A stretch of DNA of 64,000 nt, taken from assembly GCA_937923795.1 (NCBI GenBank), contig CALDWI010000032.1, forward strand, positions 1 through 64,000, in the 5' to 3' direction. Below, piece by piece: positions 24,432-32,138 of the stretch. Below the pieces are notes generated by a model. That model was not told the DNA's origin and ran no database searches. It was given only the letters and a program-made list of their open reading frames with translations. The first letter of the stretch is position 1; each line of letters begins with the position of its first letter. This DNA comes from an uncultured Collinsella sp. Its GTDB lineage: Bacteria; Actinomycetota; Coriobacteriia; Coriobacteriales; Coriobacteriaceae. Made by a program: the position numbers and the translations under genes.

Positions 24432-25052
24432 CTAGCGCTCCATATTGGGAACGATGCTGCCCTCCGTTACTGCGCGCACGGCCAAGCGCATGATGTTGTC
24501 GTAGCCGGTCTTGTTGAGGATCTCCGAGATGCGACGCTTGATGGTGCCCTCACTCATAAACAGCTCGGCCGCGATCTCGCGACGGCTCTTGCCCTCGCAG
24601 GCAAGGCGCAAAATCGATAGCTCAACATCGTCGAGTGCCGCCGTACCCGAAAAAATACTCTCGGGCGGCTTGGGAAACGTGCAATAGCCCGCCAGCGTGG
24701 AGCGCATCACGGCGAACAACTCGTCGATACCGACGTTCTTGTACACAAAGCTATCGACGCCCGCCTCGCGGGCCTGATCGACAAAGGTGATCTCGGGCAT
24801 GCCGGTCATGATAATGACGCGGCACTCGGGCAGTTGTTCTTTAATGCGCGCCGCCGCCACGATGCCGTTGGAATCATGCTCGGTGCATACGTCCATCAGT
24901 ATCATGTCCGGGCGCTCCTTGAGCGCGACACCCAAGGCCTCGGAAGCATCGGCAATGGCGGAAACAACGGTCATATCGGGCTGGTCGCCAACGGAACGCG
25001 CCAGGCTCTCGCGCAGGATGGCCTGGTCTTCGACTATAAGGACGCGGATCAT
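24432..25052 (-). CDS. NarL/LuxR-family response regulator
   Basis: Cytosolic DNA-binding regulator of 206 residues. The receiver (1-120) has the acidic pocket VEDQ, the phospho-acceptor in ILMDVCTEHDSNG, the threonine in IIMTGMP and the lysine in FVYKNVG. The LuxR HTH (140-200) includes LRLACEGKSRREIAAELFMS and EGTIKRRISEIL. It overlaps the upstream kinase gene by four bases, so the two form a pair. The threonine-glycine after the third strand and the long DVCTEHDSNG loop are typical of Coriobacteriia members. Targets are unknown. Confidence 0.92.
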   Translation of the reverse strand: MIRVLIVEDQAILRESLARSVGDQPDMTVVSAIADASEALGVALKERPDMILMDVCTEHDSNGIVAAARIKEQLPECRVIIMTGMPEITFVDQAREAGVDSFVYKNVGIDELFAVMRSTLAGYCTFPKPPESIFSGTAALDDVELSILRLACEGKSRREIAAELFMSEGTIKRRISEILNKTGYDNIMRLAVRAVTEGSIVPNMER

Positions 25053-26548
25053 GAGCTTCTCCTTTGAGCTGTGGCGCTGGCGTTGAGCGGGATGGACACC
25101 GCAAGCGTAAAGGGCGGGGCGGCATGGATTTCCAGGCAGCCGCCCAGATCTTGCGCGACATGCCTCATACCTGGGATACCCGTTCCCTCGCGATACGATA
25201 CGGGTGCAGGCGCGCCGTCGTTAGAAACGGTCATCCGCGCAACAGCGCTGTCTTCCGACGTCTCCCGCCACAGGCGCACATGGACCCGATGGGCCTGTGC
25301 ATGCTTGGTGGCATTGGTCGAGGCCTCACGGATAATCTGCAAAAATGCGGCGGCGACACGCGCGTCCTCAGGCAGCGCACCCTCAACATCGATCTGCACA
25401 CTCACCAGGCCAAAAGCATGGACGATATCACCCAGCTGCTCTGCAGGCTCGCTGGCACCGCCACTGCGCAAATCGGCGGCAATTGAGCGCAGCAGCGGGT
25501 CGATCTGCTCGAGCGACTCGTCATCCAGGCGCCCCTCCTCCAGATAACGATGGAGGATGGACAGGCGCTGCCCGATCACGTCGTGCACGCGAGCGCGCAT
25601 ACGCAGATAGGCCGCATTGTCAGCAACTTTTTTGACTTCTTCGATCTGGGCTTGGAGCTCTTGGCCCGCAAGCTCAAGCAGGTGGTTGGCTTGCGCTAGG
25701 CGATCATGAGCATGCGCATACTCTGTTACATCCAGGCCGATAATGCGCTCAAAGAGGCGGCCCGAAACCATAACGTCATCGTGCACAAACAAGCGAATCT
25801 CGGCGGGAGAAACCTCGACCACCGCCCGCGCCTCACCAAAGCGGTCCAGATTAATCCGCACACGGTTCTGGCTGCTTTCGGGCATTTGCATGCTGAGTTT
25901 GCGCAGGCCGTTCCATGTACCGCTCATATCGCCTAGGTCGGTGGGCATATGAAGCTCCACCAGGTTTTTGCGCATGCAGCGGTTCATGAGCAGCGGACGG
26001 CCCCTCGGGTCCAGATACAGGATGCCCACGGGAATCACGTTGATGGTCTCGATCGTCGAGAACGCGGTGATATCCTCCTGGCGGTTACGGACGTCCATCA
26101 AGAGCGCCGCGATGGAACGGAACAGGAAGAACGCTCCCTCTGCGATAAGGACAACGGTCCACGCCGAGCCCATGGCAAAAACCACCGGCGGCGTCACGGC
26201 GACAACAAGCAGCAGCTCGACCAGCATGACGGGGCGACGATAGCGCACCATAAGCACCACGCCATAGGCAAAGATTGCGGCATTGAGCCACAGCGCTCCG
26301 CCCATTGCCCTGGCGCAAACGTCAAGCGGCGCCACCAGATACGAGCCAGACGACGCGAACAGGATAAGCGCCGAAACCACCAGGTGAAGCACGAGGCTCG
26401 CCTCGTAGGTGCAAACCGCCTTACGGTTATAGGACGATCGGCGCGATGCGATGAGCGGAACGTGGATCGTCTGCAGGCACGCAGCCAGGGCAAAGACAAT
26501 ATCGAGTGCAACGATTTGGGGAAGAATGAGCGAAATCTGCATCGTCAC
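25049..26548 (-). CDS. Sensor histidine kinase, HisKA_3/DesK type with PAS-like domain
   Basis: About 499 residues. Six or seven membrane helices fill residues 5-160. A PAS-like segment around 165-260 contains NVIPVGILYLDPRGRPLLMN. A coiled coil (QELQAQIEEVKKVADNA) leads to the H-box RMRARVHDVIGQRLSILH. The ATPase has the N-box REASTNATKHAQ and the G-box GTGIPGMRHVAQDLGG. GTG start at 26548 overlaps the stop of the upstream 7TM gene; an ATG six bases later is equally good. It forms a three-gene module with the regulator downstream and the 7TM pseudo-kinase upstream. Confidence 0.92.
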   Translation of the reverse strand: MTMQISLILPQIVALDIVFALAACLQTIHVPLIASRRSSYNRKAVCTYEASLVLHLVVSALILFASSGSYLVAPLDVCARAMGGALWLNAAIFAYGVVLMVRYRRPVMLVELLLVVAVTPPVVFAMGSAWTVVLIAEGAFFLFRSIAALLMDVRNRQEDITAFSTIETINVIPVGILYLDPRGRPLLMNRCMRKNLVELHMPTDLGDMSGTWNGLRKLSMQMPESSQNRVRINLDRFGEARAVVEVSPAEIRLFVHDDVMVSGRLFERIIGLDVTEYAHAHDRLAQANHLLELAGQELQAQIEEVKKVADNAAYLRMRARVHDVIGQRLSILHRYLEEGRLDDESLEQIDPLLRSIAADLRSGGASEPAEQLGDIVHAFGLVSVQIDVEGALPEDARVAAAFLQIIREASTNATKHAQAHRVHVRLWRETSEDSAVARMTVSNDGAPAPVSYREGTGIPGMRHVAQDLGGCLEIHAAPPFTLAVSIPLNASATAQRRSS

Positions 26549-28428
26549 TCACCCGCCCTCGGCATCAAGACGATCATGCGCAGCTGGCCGGGCTCGCCCT
26601 CAAGGCGGTATGCCACGTTGCGCCCTTGCAGAGCGCTTTCGAGCTCTTGCGCAGCGGGCGTCTGCGAAAGATCTGCATCATCGTTGGAAAAAAGCGCGGC
26701 ACGCAGCTCGACACTGCATCGGTCATGATCGCCCAAGTGATACATAAGCGCCGGATGGTCGGTGGTGTAGGCAAAAAACGCAAAGTCATACACGCAGTCG
26801 TACAGGGCGCTTACCGTACTGGCGTGCATCGGGCGCCGTATGGCAATAATCGAGGCGCAATCGATATCGATCGTGCGCAGGTCGCTTGCGAGCTCGTTGG
26901 CAATGAGCTGAATGCGGTCGCGATCAAAACCGCTCTCCCCGTGCTGTGCCAACGTGAGCGACCCTTTGCGCTTGCAATAGGCGACGAGCATCTTGGCGCG
27001 CTGCAGCATGCGGTAACGCTCGTGCGAAGACGATTCATCGGTCAACGGCGGTAGCGAGCTCAGCAGGTCGTACATCCCTTCGAGCGCGCGGGCAAGCGCC
27101 TGGTCCACGTCTTGGACCAGCAAGGTCTCGGCCTCTTGGTCTGCCAGGTGCGTCTTAAGGTCGTAGTCGGCGGCGAGCAGCTCGTTTTGACGCTGCAGCT
27201 CCATGCGACGATGTGCCAGTTCACGGTTAAGCTCGTTGAGATCCGACACGTCTTGGGCAAGCAGGGCCGATCCGCCCAGCAGTGGAAAGGCACGGTACAT
27301 CACATCGGGATCGGACGCCACGGCAAAGGCATGGGCGCGGCCGTGCGCCTGGGTCCGCAACTCCTCGCGCACGCCTACCGGCATTGGCTTTGACGCCGGC
27401 GTGGCATAGACTTCCTGCAGGTCGCGCGTTAGAACTTTGAGGTCAAGCGGCAAGGTGTCGAAAATGCCGGCGATGTCGTGATATGACGGAATGACACCGC
27501 AATCGAGACAGATTTCCATCGCCACCACGCACAGAACGCAATAGATGAGCGAGAAGTTGAGTCTCCATGCCCAGGGCACGCGCAACGCATATGAGATGGC
27601 AAAGAACGCGCCGCCCAGCAGCACGAGCGCCGCCGTGCCCGAGAAACGTTGGGTGCGAAAGGACGAGGACCGGCCCACCAGGATAAAAAAGGCCACAAAG
27701 TTAAAGGCCGTCCACACGAGGACGGCAAAATAACCCCAGCCGTACGTGTAATCGTTGCTCCAGGTGTCGCTTGTACGGTCAAAGTGGAAGACCTGCTGGT
27801 GAAAATCGTTGGTGAGCACAAATCCGATAAGCAGGATGGCCACAATCCACAGCGCAGCGCAGTAGCGGCGACCCAGGCGGTGTTGCTCCAGACCCGCAAG
27901 GCGCAAACCACACAACTGGTAGAGCAGCGGAATGAGCGTCATGGGCACGTAGTACAGGTACCACAGCACGGTGGCATAGAACGGCGTGAACGACTTGTAC
28001 TTGAGAATGACTTCGATCATCCACAGGGCGCAGATGGTGGCGATGGCAACAAGGCGGCGGCGCAACACATAGTCCAAACAGCGCAGATAGACCGATACGC
28101 CCCAAATTGAAAATACAATTGCGGCGACAAGCAGCGGGAGAGAGCTCGAATGGACGAGCGCATCCACGACCTCTTCGGACACCTCGCTATAGGCGGGCAC
28201 GGCGTTAGAAAGTTTGGGGTCGAAGGCGAACAGCGCCGGCAAGACTGCCAAAAGCACGAGGAACAGCGCGGTGATGGCACCGGCGATAGCAAAGACGCGG
28301 TGACGGTACACCTGATGCGTTATGCCAACAAGGAATCGCGGCATGGCGAAGAGCCTGCCGCCCCTGGGATCCGCAACCGGCGCGGTCCGGGCGGCCGCGT
28401 GGCCGATATGTCGCTCGCGGGTACCCAT
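26545..28428 (-). CDS. 7TM histidine-kinase-like protein with degenerate ATPase domain
   Basis: About 627 residues. Residues 40-330 contain a histidine-kinase-N-terminal-7TM-like region (YLYYVPMTLIPLLYQLCGLR, DFHQQVFHFDRTSD, YGWGYFAVLVWTAFNFVAFF). A coiled coil (RELAHRRMELQRQNELLAAD, residues 425-465) follows, then a domain laid out like dimerisation plus GHKL ATPase (HERYRMLQRAKMLVAYCKRKG; SALYDCVYDFAFFAY). I cannot find a phospho-accepting His-Asp/Glu H-box, an N-box asparagine pair or glycine-rich G-boxes, so it is probably a catalytically dead sensor that works through the kinase encoded next. The ATG at 28426-28428 is one choice; an internal ATG near 28345 also fits. Confidence 0.82.
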   Translation of the reverse strand: MGTRERHIGHAAARTAPVADPRGGRLFAMPRFLVGITHQVYRHRVFAIAGAITALFLVLLAVLPALFAFDPKLSNAVPAYSEVSEEVVDALVHSSSLPLLVAAIVFSIWGVSVYLRCLDYVLRRRLVAIATICALWMIEVILKYKSFTPFYATVLWYLYYVPMTLIPLLYQLCGLRLAGLEQHRLGRRYCAALWIVAILLIGFVLTNDFHQQVFHFDRTSDTWSNDYTYGWGYFAVLVWTAFNFVAFFILVGRSSSFRTQRFSGTAALVLLGGAFFAISYALRVPWAWRLNFSLIYCVLCVVAMEICLDCGVIPSYHDIAGIFDTLPLDLKVLTRDLQEVYATPASKPMPVGVREELRTQAHGRAHAFAVASDPDVMYRAFPLLGGSALLAQDVSDLNELNRELAHRRMELQRQNELLAADYDLKTHLADQEAETLLVQDVDQALARALEGMYDLLSSLPPLTDESSSHERYRMLQRAKMLVAYCKRKGSLTLAQHGESGFDRDRIQLIANELASDLRTIDIDCASIIAIRRPMHASTVSALYDCVYDFAFFAYTTDHPALMYHLGDHDRCSVELRAALFSNDDADLSQTPAAQELESALQGRNVAYRLEGEPGQLRMIVLMPRAGE

Positions 28429-28543
28429 AGTGCTTTTAGTGTACCGACAGATGGGTCGAAAAAGCGGGCCGCATGTCCCAAAATCCGCAGACGGCAAGGC
28501 GCCCGGCAGCCTCCCCCGTCTGGCACTTCCCGATATCCGCCCG

Positions 28544-28590
28544 CCCCAAACCACCGCAAAGGAGACAGGCACCTTTGTGGTGGTTTGGGG
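28544..28590. repeat. 19-bp inverted repeat (CAAACCACCACAAAGG family)
   Basis: CCCCAAACCACCGCAAAGG at 28544-28562 and CCTTTGTGGTGGTTTGGGG at 28572-28590 pair at 18 of 19 positions around a 9-bp loop. It starts eight bases after the stop of the DUF4867 gene on the reverse strand. A shorter relative lies in the mgtA leader (15041-15068). Confidence 0.8.
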
Positions 28591-28597
28591 CGATGCG

Positions 28598-29242
28598 CTA
28601 GTCCACGGTGATGTCGATATTTTTGCCGATGAGACCTACGTAGCCGCTCTCGGCAGCCTTGGGGCTGTCGGCGTGGCAGAGAACCCACTTGTCGGCCTTC
28701 CAGTAGCAGTAGCTGTCACCGGCGGTAGGCATGTCGGCCGCAGCCTCGGGGCGCGGACCATTGGTGCCAGCGGGCAGCGCCACCATCACCTGGAAGCCGC
28801 CTTCGTCGACCATGCACGGCGTGTAGTGAAGCGTGGTGTTGAAAACCTCGACAACCTTGCCGGCCGGCACGCGGAACGCCTTGACACACGCGGTGTCGAG
28901 TTTGCCGTCCTCGATCTCCCAGCGATGCGCCACGAGCAGGATAAAGTCGCGCGCGCCCAAGTTGAACTCGCTGGCACGGTGATACTCCAGGCAGTTGAGA
29001 CGCGTGTTGTGGCCGTTGCACCAGCCGAGCTGGAAGGGACGGCCACCAAACATGAGAAAGCCAAGCTTGTCGGCATCCTTGACGTCCTCGAGCTCCGGCG
29101 CGCTTGCTACGTACTTGCTGCCCTCGGGAATGGGCGTGGCAGAGAGCGCCTCGAGCACGGGCGACGTGAGCTCGGACGAAACGTTATCCCAAACGTTGCC
29201 ATAGGATTTGAACTCGGGATCGTTGACAGAGTAGATATGCAT
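28598..29242 (-). CDS. DUF4867 family protein
   Basis: 214-residue cytosolic protein. The sequence has the DUF4867 pattern of a cupin-like beta fold: FGGRPFQLGWCNGHNTRLN, EYHRASEFNLGARDFILLV, AFRVPAGKVVEVFNTTLHYTPC, GGFQVMVALPAGTNGP. Members occur next to sugar genes in Firmicutes and Actinobacteria; biochemical function is not established to my knowledge. The ATG at 29240-29242 is preceded by AGGAGTGAAC, which is better than the GTG six bases upstream. It is transcribed alone, with luxS upstream on the same strand. Confidence 0.85.
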   Translation of the reverse strand: MHIYSVNDPEFKSYGNVWDNVSSELTSPVLEALSATPIPEGSKYVASAPELEDVKDADKLGFLMFGGRPFQLGWCNGHNTRLNCLEYHRASEFNLGARDFILLVAHRWEIEDGKLDTACVKAFRVPAGKVVEVFNTTLHYTPCMVDEGGFQVMVALPAGTNGPRPEAAADMPTAGDSYCYWKADKWVLCHADSPKAAESGYVGLIGKNIDITVD

Positions 29243-29386
29243 GTTCACTCCTGTTCGTAAATGTGACTATACGAACATTCTAGAACAAACATGAGCGATT
29301 TTGAACGCTCGCCCCGACCAATCAACAAAAAGGCGCCCCCGCATAAGCGAAGGCGCCCAATGCGCGCGTTTTGGACGATAAAGCCC

Positions 29387-29875
29387 TTATGCCTGCTGAT
29401 AGTGCAGGTGCTTCTCGTCGATATCGGCCAGGTCGCGGTCGAGGTAGCGGCGCGCAAGCCAGTTGGCCATGGGAAGGTTCTGGTCCAGGTAGTTGCCGCA
29501 CTCCTCGGGAGCGGCACCGGGGACATCGCCCTCAAAGTCGGCGACAAACTCGAACAGCTCACGCACGAGCGGCAGGATCTCCTCGCTCGTCACCTCGCCA
29601 AATACGACGAGGTAAAAGCCCGTGCGGCAGCCCATGGGGCCAAAGTAGACAATGCGGCCCGACCACTCGGCATGATTGCGAAGGAACGTCGCGCCCAGGT
29701 GCTCGATGGTGTGGCACTCGGCCGTGTTCATGACCGGCTCCTTGTTGGGCGTGGTCAGGCGCAGGTCAAAGGTGGTGACGGCGGCCCCGGTCGCCGGATC
29801 GCGGTCGATGCGGCTCACATACACGCCGGGCTCAAGCAACAGATGGTCAACGGAAAAGCTCGCAATGCGCTCCAT
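29387..29875 (-). CDS. luxS: S-ribosylhomocysteine lyase LuxS
   Basis: Splits S-ribosylhomocysteine into homocysteine and DPD, the precursor of autoinducer-2, in the activated methyl cycle. 162 residues, normal length. The Fe2+/Zn2+ ligands are in ECHTIEHLGATFLR, and the catalytic cysteine region is GPMGCRTGFY; the third metal ligand is in EECGNYLDQNLPMA. Start at 29873-29875 with GAGAGGATCTGCC upstream. No pfs/mtnN gene lies beside it. A palindrome at 29898-29969 separates it from the nucleoside hydrolase. Confidence 0.97.
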   Translation of the reverse strand: MERIASFSVDHLLLEPGVYVSRIDRDPATGAAVTTFDLRLTTPNKEPVMNTAECHTIEHLGATFLRNHAEWSGRIVYFGPMGCRTGFYLVVFGEVTSEEILPLVRELFEFVADFEGDVPGAAPEECGNYLDQNLPMANWLARRYLDRDLADIDEKHLHYQQA

Positions 29876-29897
29876 GGCAGATCCTCTCGGTAGTCAA

Positions 29898-29969
29898 TTT
29901 GGGACGGGCTCTTTTAGCTGGTTCGAATGGTCGCACCAATCATACCAGTCAAAAAAGCCCCGTCCCAAA
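29898..29969 (-). repeat. Inverted repeat between nucleoside hydrolase and luxS
   Basis: TTTGGGACGGGCTCTTTT at 29898-29915 and AAAAAAGCCCCGTCCCAAA near 29951-29969 pair with small bulges. The 35-bp loop contains CTGGT/ACCAG pairing. Leftward it begins about ten bases after the nucleoside-hydrolase stop and has T-runs on both sides, so it may act as terminator or attenuator ahead of luxS. Confidence 0.65.
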
Positions 29970-29977
29970 AAGACAAC

Positions 29978-30952
29978 TTAGCCCAGGACGCGGGCCATAC
30001 GCGTCTTGAACTCGGACAGGAAGCGCGGAGCATCCACGGTCAGTGCCACAAGCGTGCTCTTGTCCGGATCGGACAGGCGGCGCTCATCGCAGATGGTGCG
30101 ACCGCGGTACTCGCCCAGCAGATCAACACGCAGGTTGCAGCCGAGCGCACCTACGAGCGTGGGGTCGATCGCCACGGCAACGGCCAGCGGATCGTGCAGC
30201 GCACAACCACCCAGGTAGGGTGCGTTCATCTCGTACGAGCCAATGTAGTGCTCGACCATGCTCGCAAATGCGCAGCCCGCCATGGTGCCCGAGCCCGTCC
30301 AGCCGGCAATGTCGCGGCGTGTGAGCACCACGCGATGCGTCACGTCCAGACCCACCATGGTGAGCTTACGGCCCGAGCGCAGCACCGCGTCGGCTGCCTC
30401 GGGGTCGCTCGCCATATTGGCCTCGGCGCCCGCGCTCACGTTGCCGGGCACGGTAAGGGCGCCGCCCATCACGACCACGCGGCCGATGGACATCATCGCC
30501 GCCGCATCGCGCTCCAGGGCGAGCGCCAGGTTGGAGAGCGGGCCAGTCGCCACGTAGACCAGATCGGGACCATAGGTGCGCGCGGCATCGATCAGATAAT
30601 CGACCGCAGCGTTGCCGTCGGCCGAGGTCGCCCCCACCGGCTCGTAGGGCGACGCGGGCACGCTCGCGCCGCCGATGCCGTTCTTGCCGTGAATGAGCGC
30701 GGTGGACGCCGGCGGCGTATAGGGCTCAGTCGCCTGCAGAGGACGGTCGGCACCCAGGTACACCGGAACCTCGGGGCGACCCAGCAGATCGAGCACCGCC
30801 AGGCAATTGTGCGCCGATTGCTCGACGCGCACGTTACCAAAGCACGTGGTGATGCCCACGAGCTCCACCTCGGGGCTCGCGATGGCATAGGCCAGCGCCA
30901 TCGCATCATCAACACCCATATCCAGATCAAGGATCAGCTTCTTGATTGCCAT
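29978..30952 (-). CDS. Inosine-uridine preferring nucleoside hydrolase
   Basis: Hydrolyses ribonucleosides to base and ribose. 324 residues, cytosolic. The calcium-binding signature is LDLDMGVDDAMAL at residues 8-20; further family blocks are LVGITTCFGNV, ATGPLSNLALALE, VVVMGGAL, NMASDPEAADAVL and HDPLAVAVAIDP. It starts four bases after the ribokinase stop, so the two form a ribose-salvage operon. The base specificity (RihA, B or C type) cannot be decided from the sequence. Confidence 0.95.
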   Translation of the reverse strand: MAIKKLILDLDMGVDDAMALAYAIASPEVELVGITTCFGNVRVEQSAHNCLAVLDLLGRPEVPVYLGADRPLQATEPYTPPASTALIHGKNGIGGASVPASPYEPVGATSADGNAAVDYLIDAARTYGPDLVYVATGPLSNLALALERDAAAMMSIGRVVVMGGALTVPGNVSAGAEANMASDPEAADAVLRSGRKLTMVGLDVTHRVVLTRRDIAGWTGSGTMAGCAFASMVEHYIGSYEMNAPYLGGCALHDPLAVAVAIDPTLVGALGCNLRVDLLGEYRGRTICDERRLSDPDKSTLVALTVDAPRFLSEFKTRMARVLG

Positions 30953-30956
30953 TGTT

Positions 30957-31952
30957 CTACTCCGCTTCTCCGTCTTGTACTAAATCGTCTAAATCAAACA
31001 CGCGCTCAACTTCGGCGCGCGTGGGAATCGATTGCTGAGCGCCCAGGCGCGACACCGTCACCGCCGAGGCGCGAGCGCCCGCGGCCATGCACTCAAAGAG
31101 CGGCAGGCCCTCTAGGCGAGCCGCCGCCAACGCGCCGATAAACGTATCGCCGGCGGCCGTGGTATCGACTACCGTACTCGAAAGTGCCGGCATGCGCAGC
31201 AGCTCACCGCCATCGCCGAGCGTAACCGAGCCGGCACCGCCCAACGTGATGACCGCAGCCCCGGCACCCTTGTCGAGCAGCGCATTGAGCGCCGCGACGC
31301 AGCTTGCATCATCCGTGGGCAGAATGCCCGTCAGAACCTGGCACTCGGTCTCGTTGGGGCAGACCAGGTCGACCGCAGGCCAGACCTCCGCAGGCAGCTC
31401 GCAGGCAGGCGCTGGATTAAAGACCGTATAGAACCCCAGCTCGTGAGCACAAACAAGCGCCTCGGCCGTCGCCGCAAGGTCACATTCACCCTGGGCGATA
31501 AAGACGCTTCCGGCAGCCGGGGCAATCTCGCTGGCGTCGTCGTCGAGCTCATGGGCCACCAGACGCCTCAACGCGCAGGCAACGTCCGCGCCCGCAAGCG
31601 CATGGTTGGCGCCCGGTGACAGTATGATGCGGTTGTCGCCCTCGCAGCGAATGATGGTCGCCGTTCCCGTCTCCACGTCATCGCGATGCACTACAAAGTC
31701 ACAGTCCACGCCGGCGTCTTGGAGCCCCGCCACGAGCGACGCGCCGAACGCGTCGCGACCGACCGCGCCGATCATGTGCGTGCACGCGCCCATGCGCACG
31801 GCAGCCACGGCCTGGTTGGCGCCTTTGCCGCCGGCATTAGTGATAAACCCGCTGCCGCCGACGGTCTCGCCCGCACGCGGCATGCGCTCGCACGCCACCG
31901 AAAGGTCCATGTTCATGCTGCCGAACACCGCAACGATGCCGCAATCTGCCAT
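30957..31952 (-). CDS. rbsK: Ribokinase
   Basis: Phosphorylates ribose to ribose-5-phosphate. 331 residues, PfkB fold. Motifs: GSMNMDLSV (substrate N-terminus), GGKGANQAVAAVRMGA (PfkB signature 1), CPNETECQVLTG, and the catalytic VDTTAAGDTFIGALAA (signature 2, with the anion hole and catalytic Asp). Start at 31950-31952 behind GAGGAGGTTTCC. It precedes a nucleoside hydrolase, so the pair can turn nucleosides into ribose-5-phosphate. A related sugar or nucleoside kinase activity is not excluded. Confidence 0.93.
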   Translation of the reverse strand: MADCGIVAVFGSMNMDLSVACERMPRAGETVGGSGFITNAGGKGANQAVAAVRMGACTHMIGAVGRDAFGASLVAGLQDAGVDCDFVVHRDDVETGTATIIRCEGDNRIILSPGANHALAGADVACALRRLVAHELDDDASEIAPAAGSVFIAQGECDLAATAEALVCAHELGFYTVFNPAPACELPAEVWPAVDLVCPNETECQVLTGILPTDDASCVAALNALLDKGAGAAVITLGGAGSVTLGDGGELLRMPALSSTVVDTTAAGDTFIGALAAARLEGLPLFECMAAGARASAVTVSRLGAQQSIPTRAEVERVFDLDDLVQDGEAE

Positions 31953-32138
31953 GGAAACCTCCTCGTCCGCGAGCTCTGCACCCGCTGTCGGCCGTCAATC
32001 GTGCGCTCTCGCACCTCTATAACTTTAGTTCACTTTGATGTGGACGCGCGCTTGAGCTTGCGCCGGCAGCAAGCATTCACAGGAGCAGGCGGCTACAATG
32101 AAGGCGTGCTGATTATTCTCGTTATTGGATGAAGTTTT

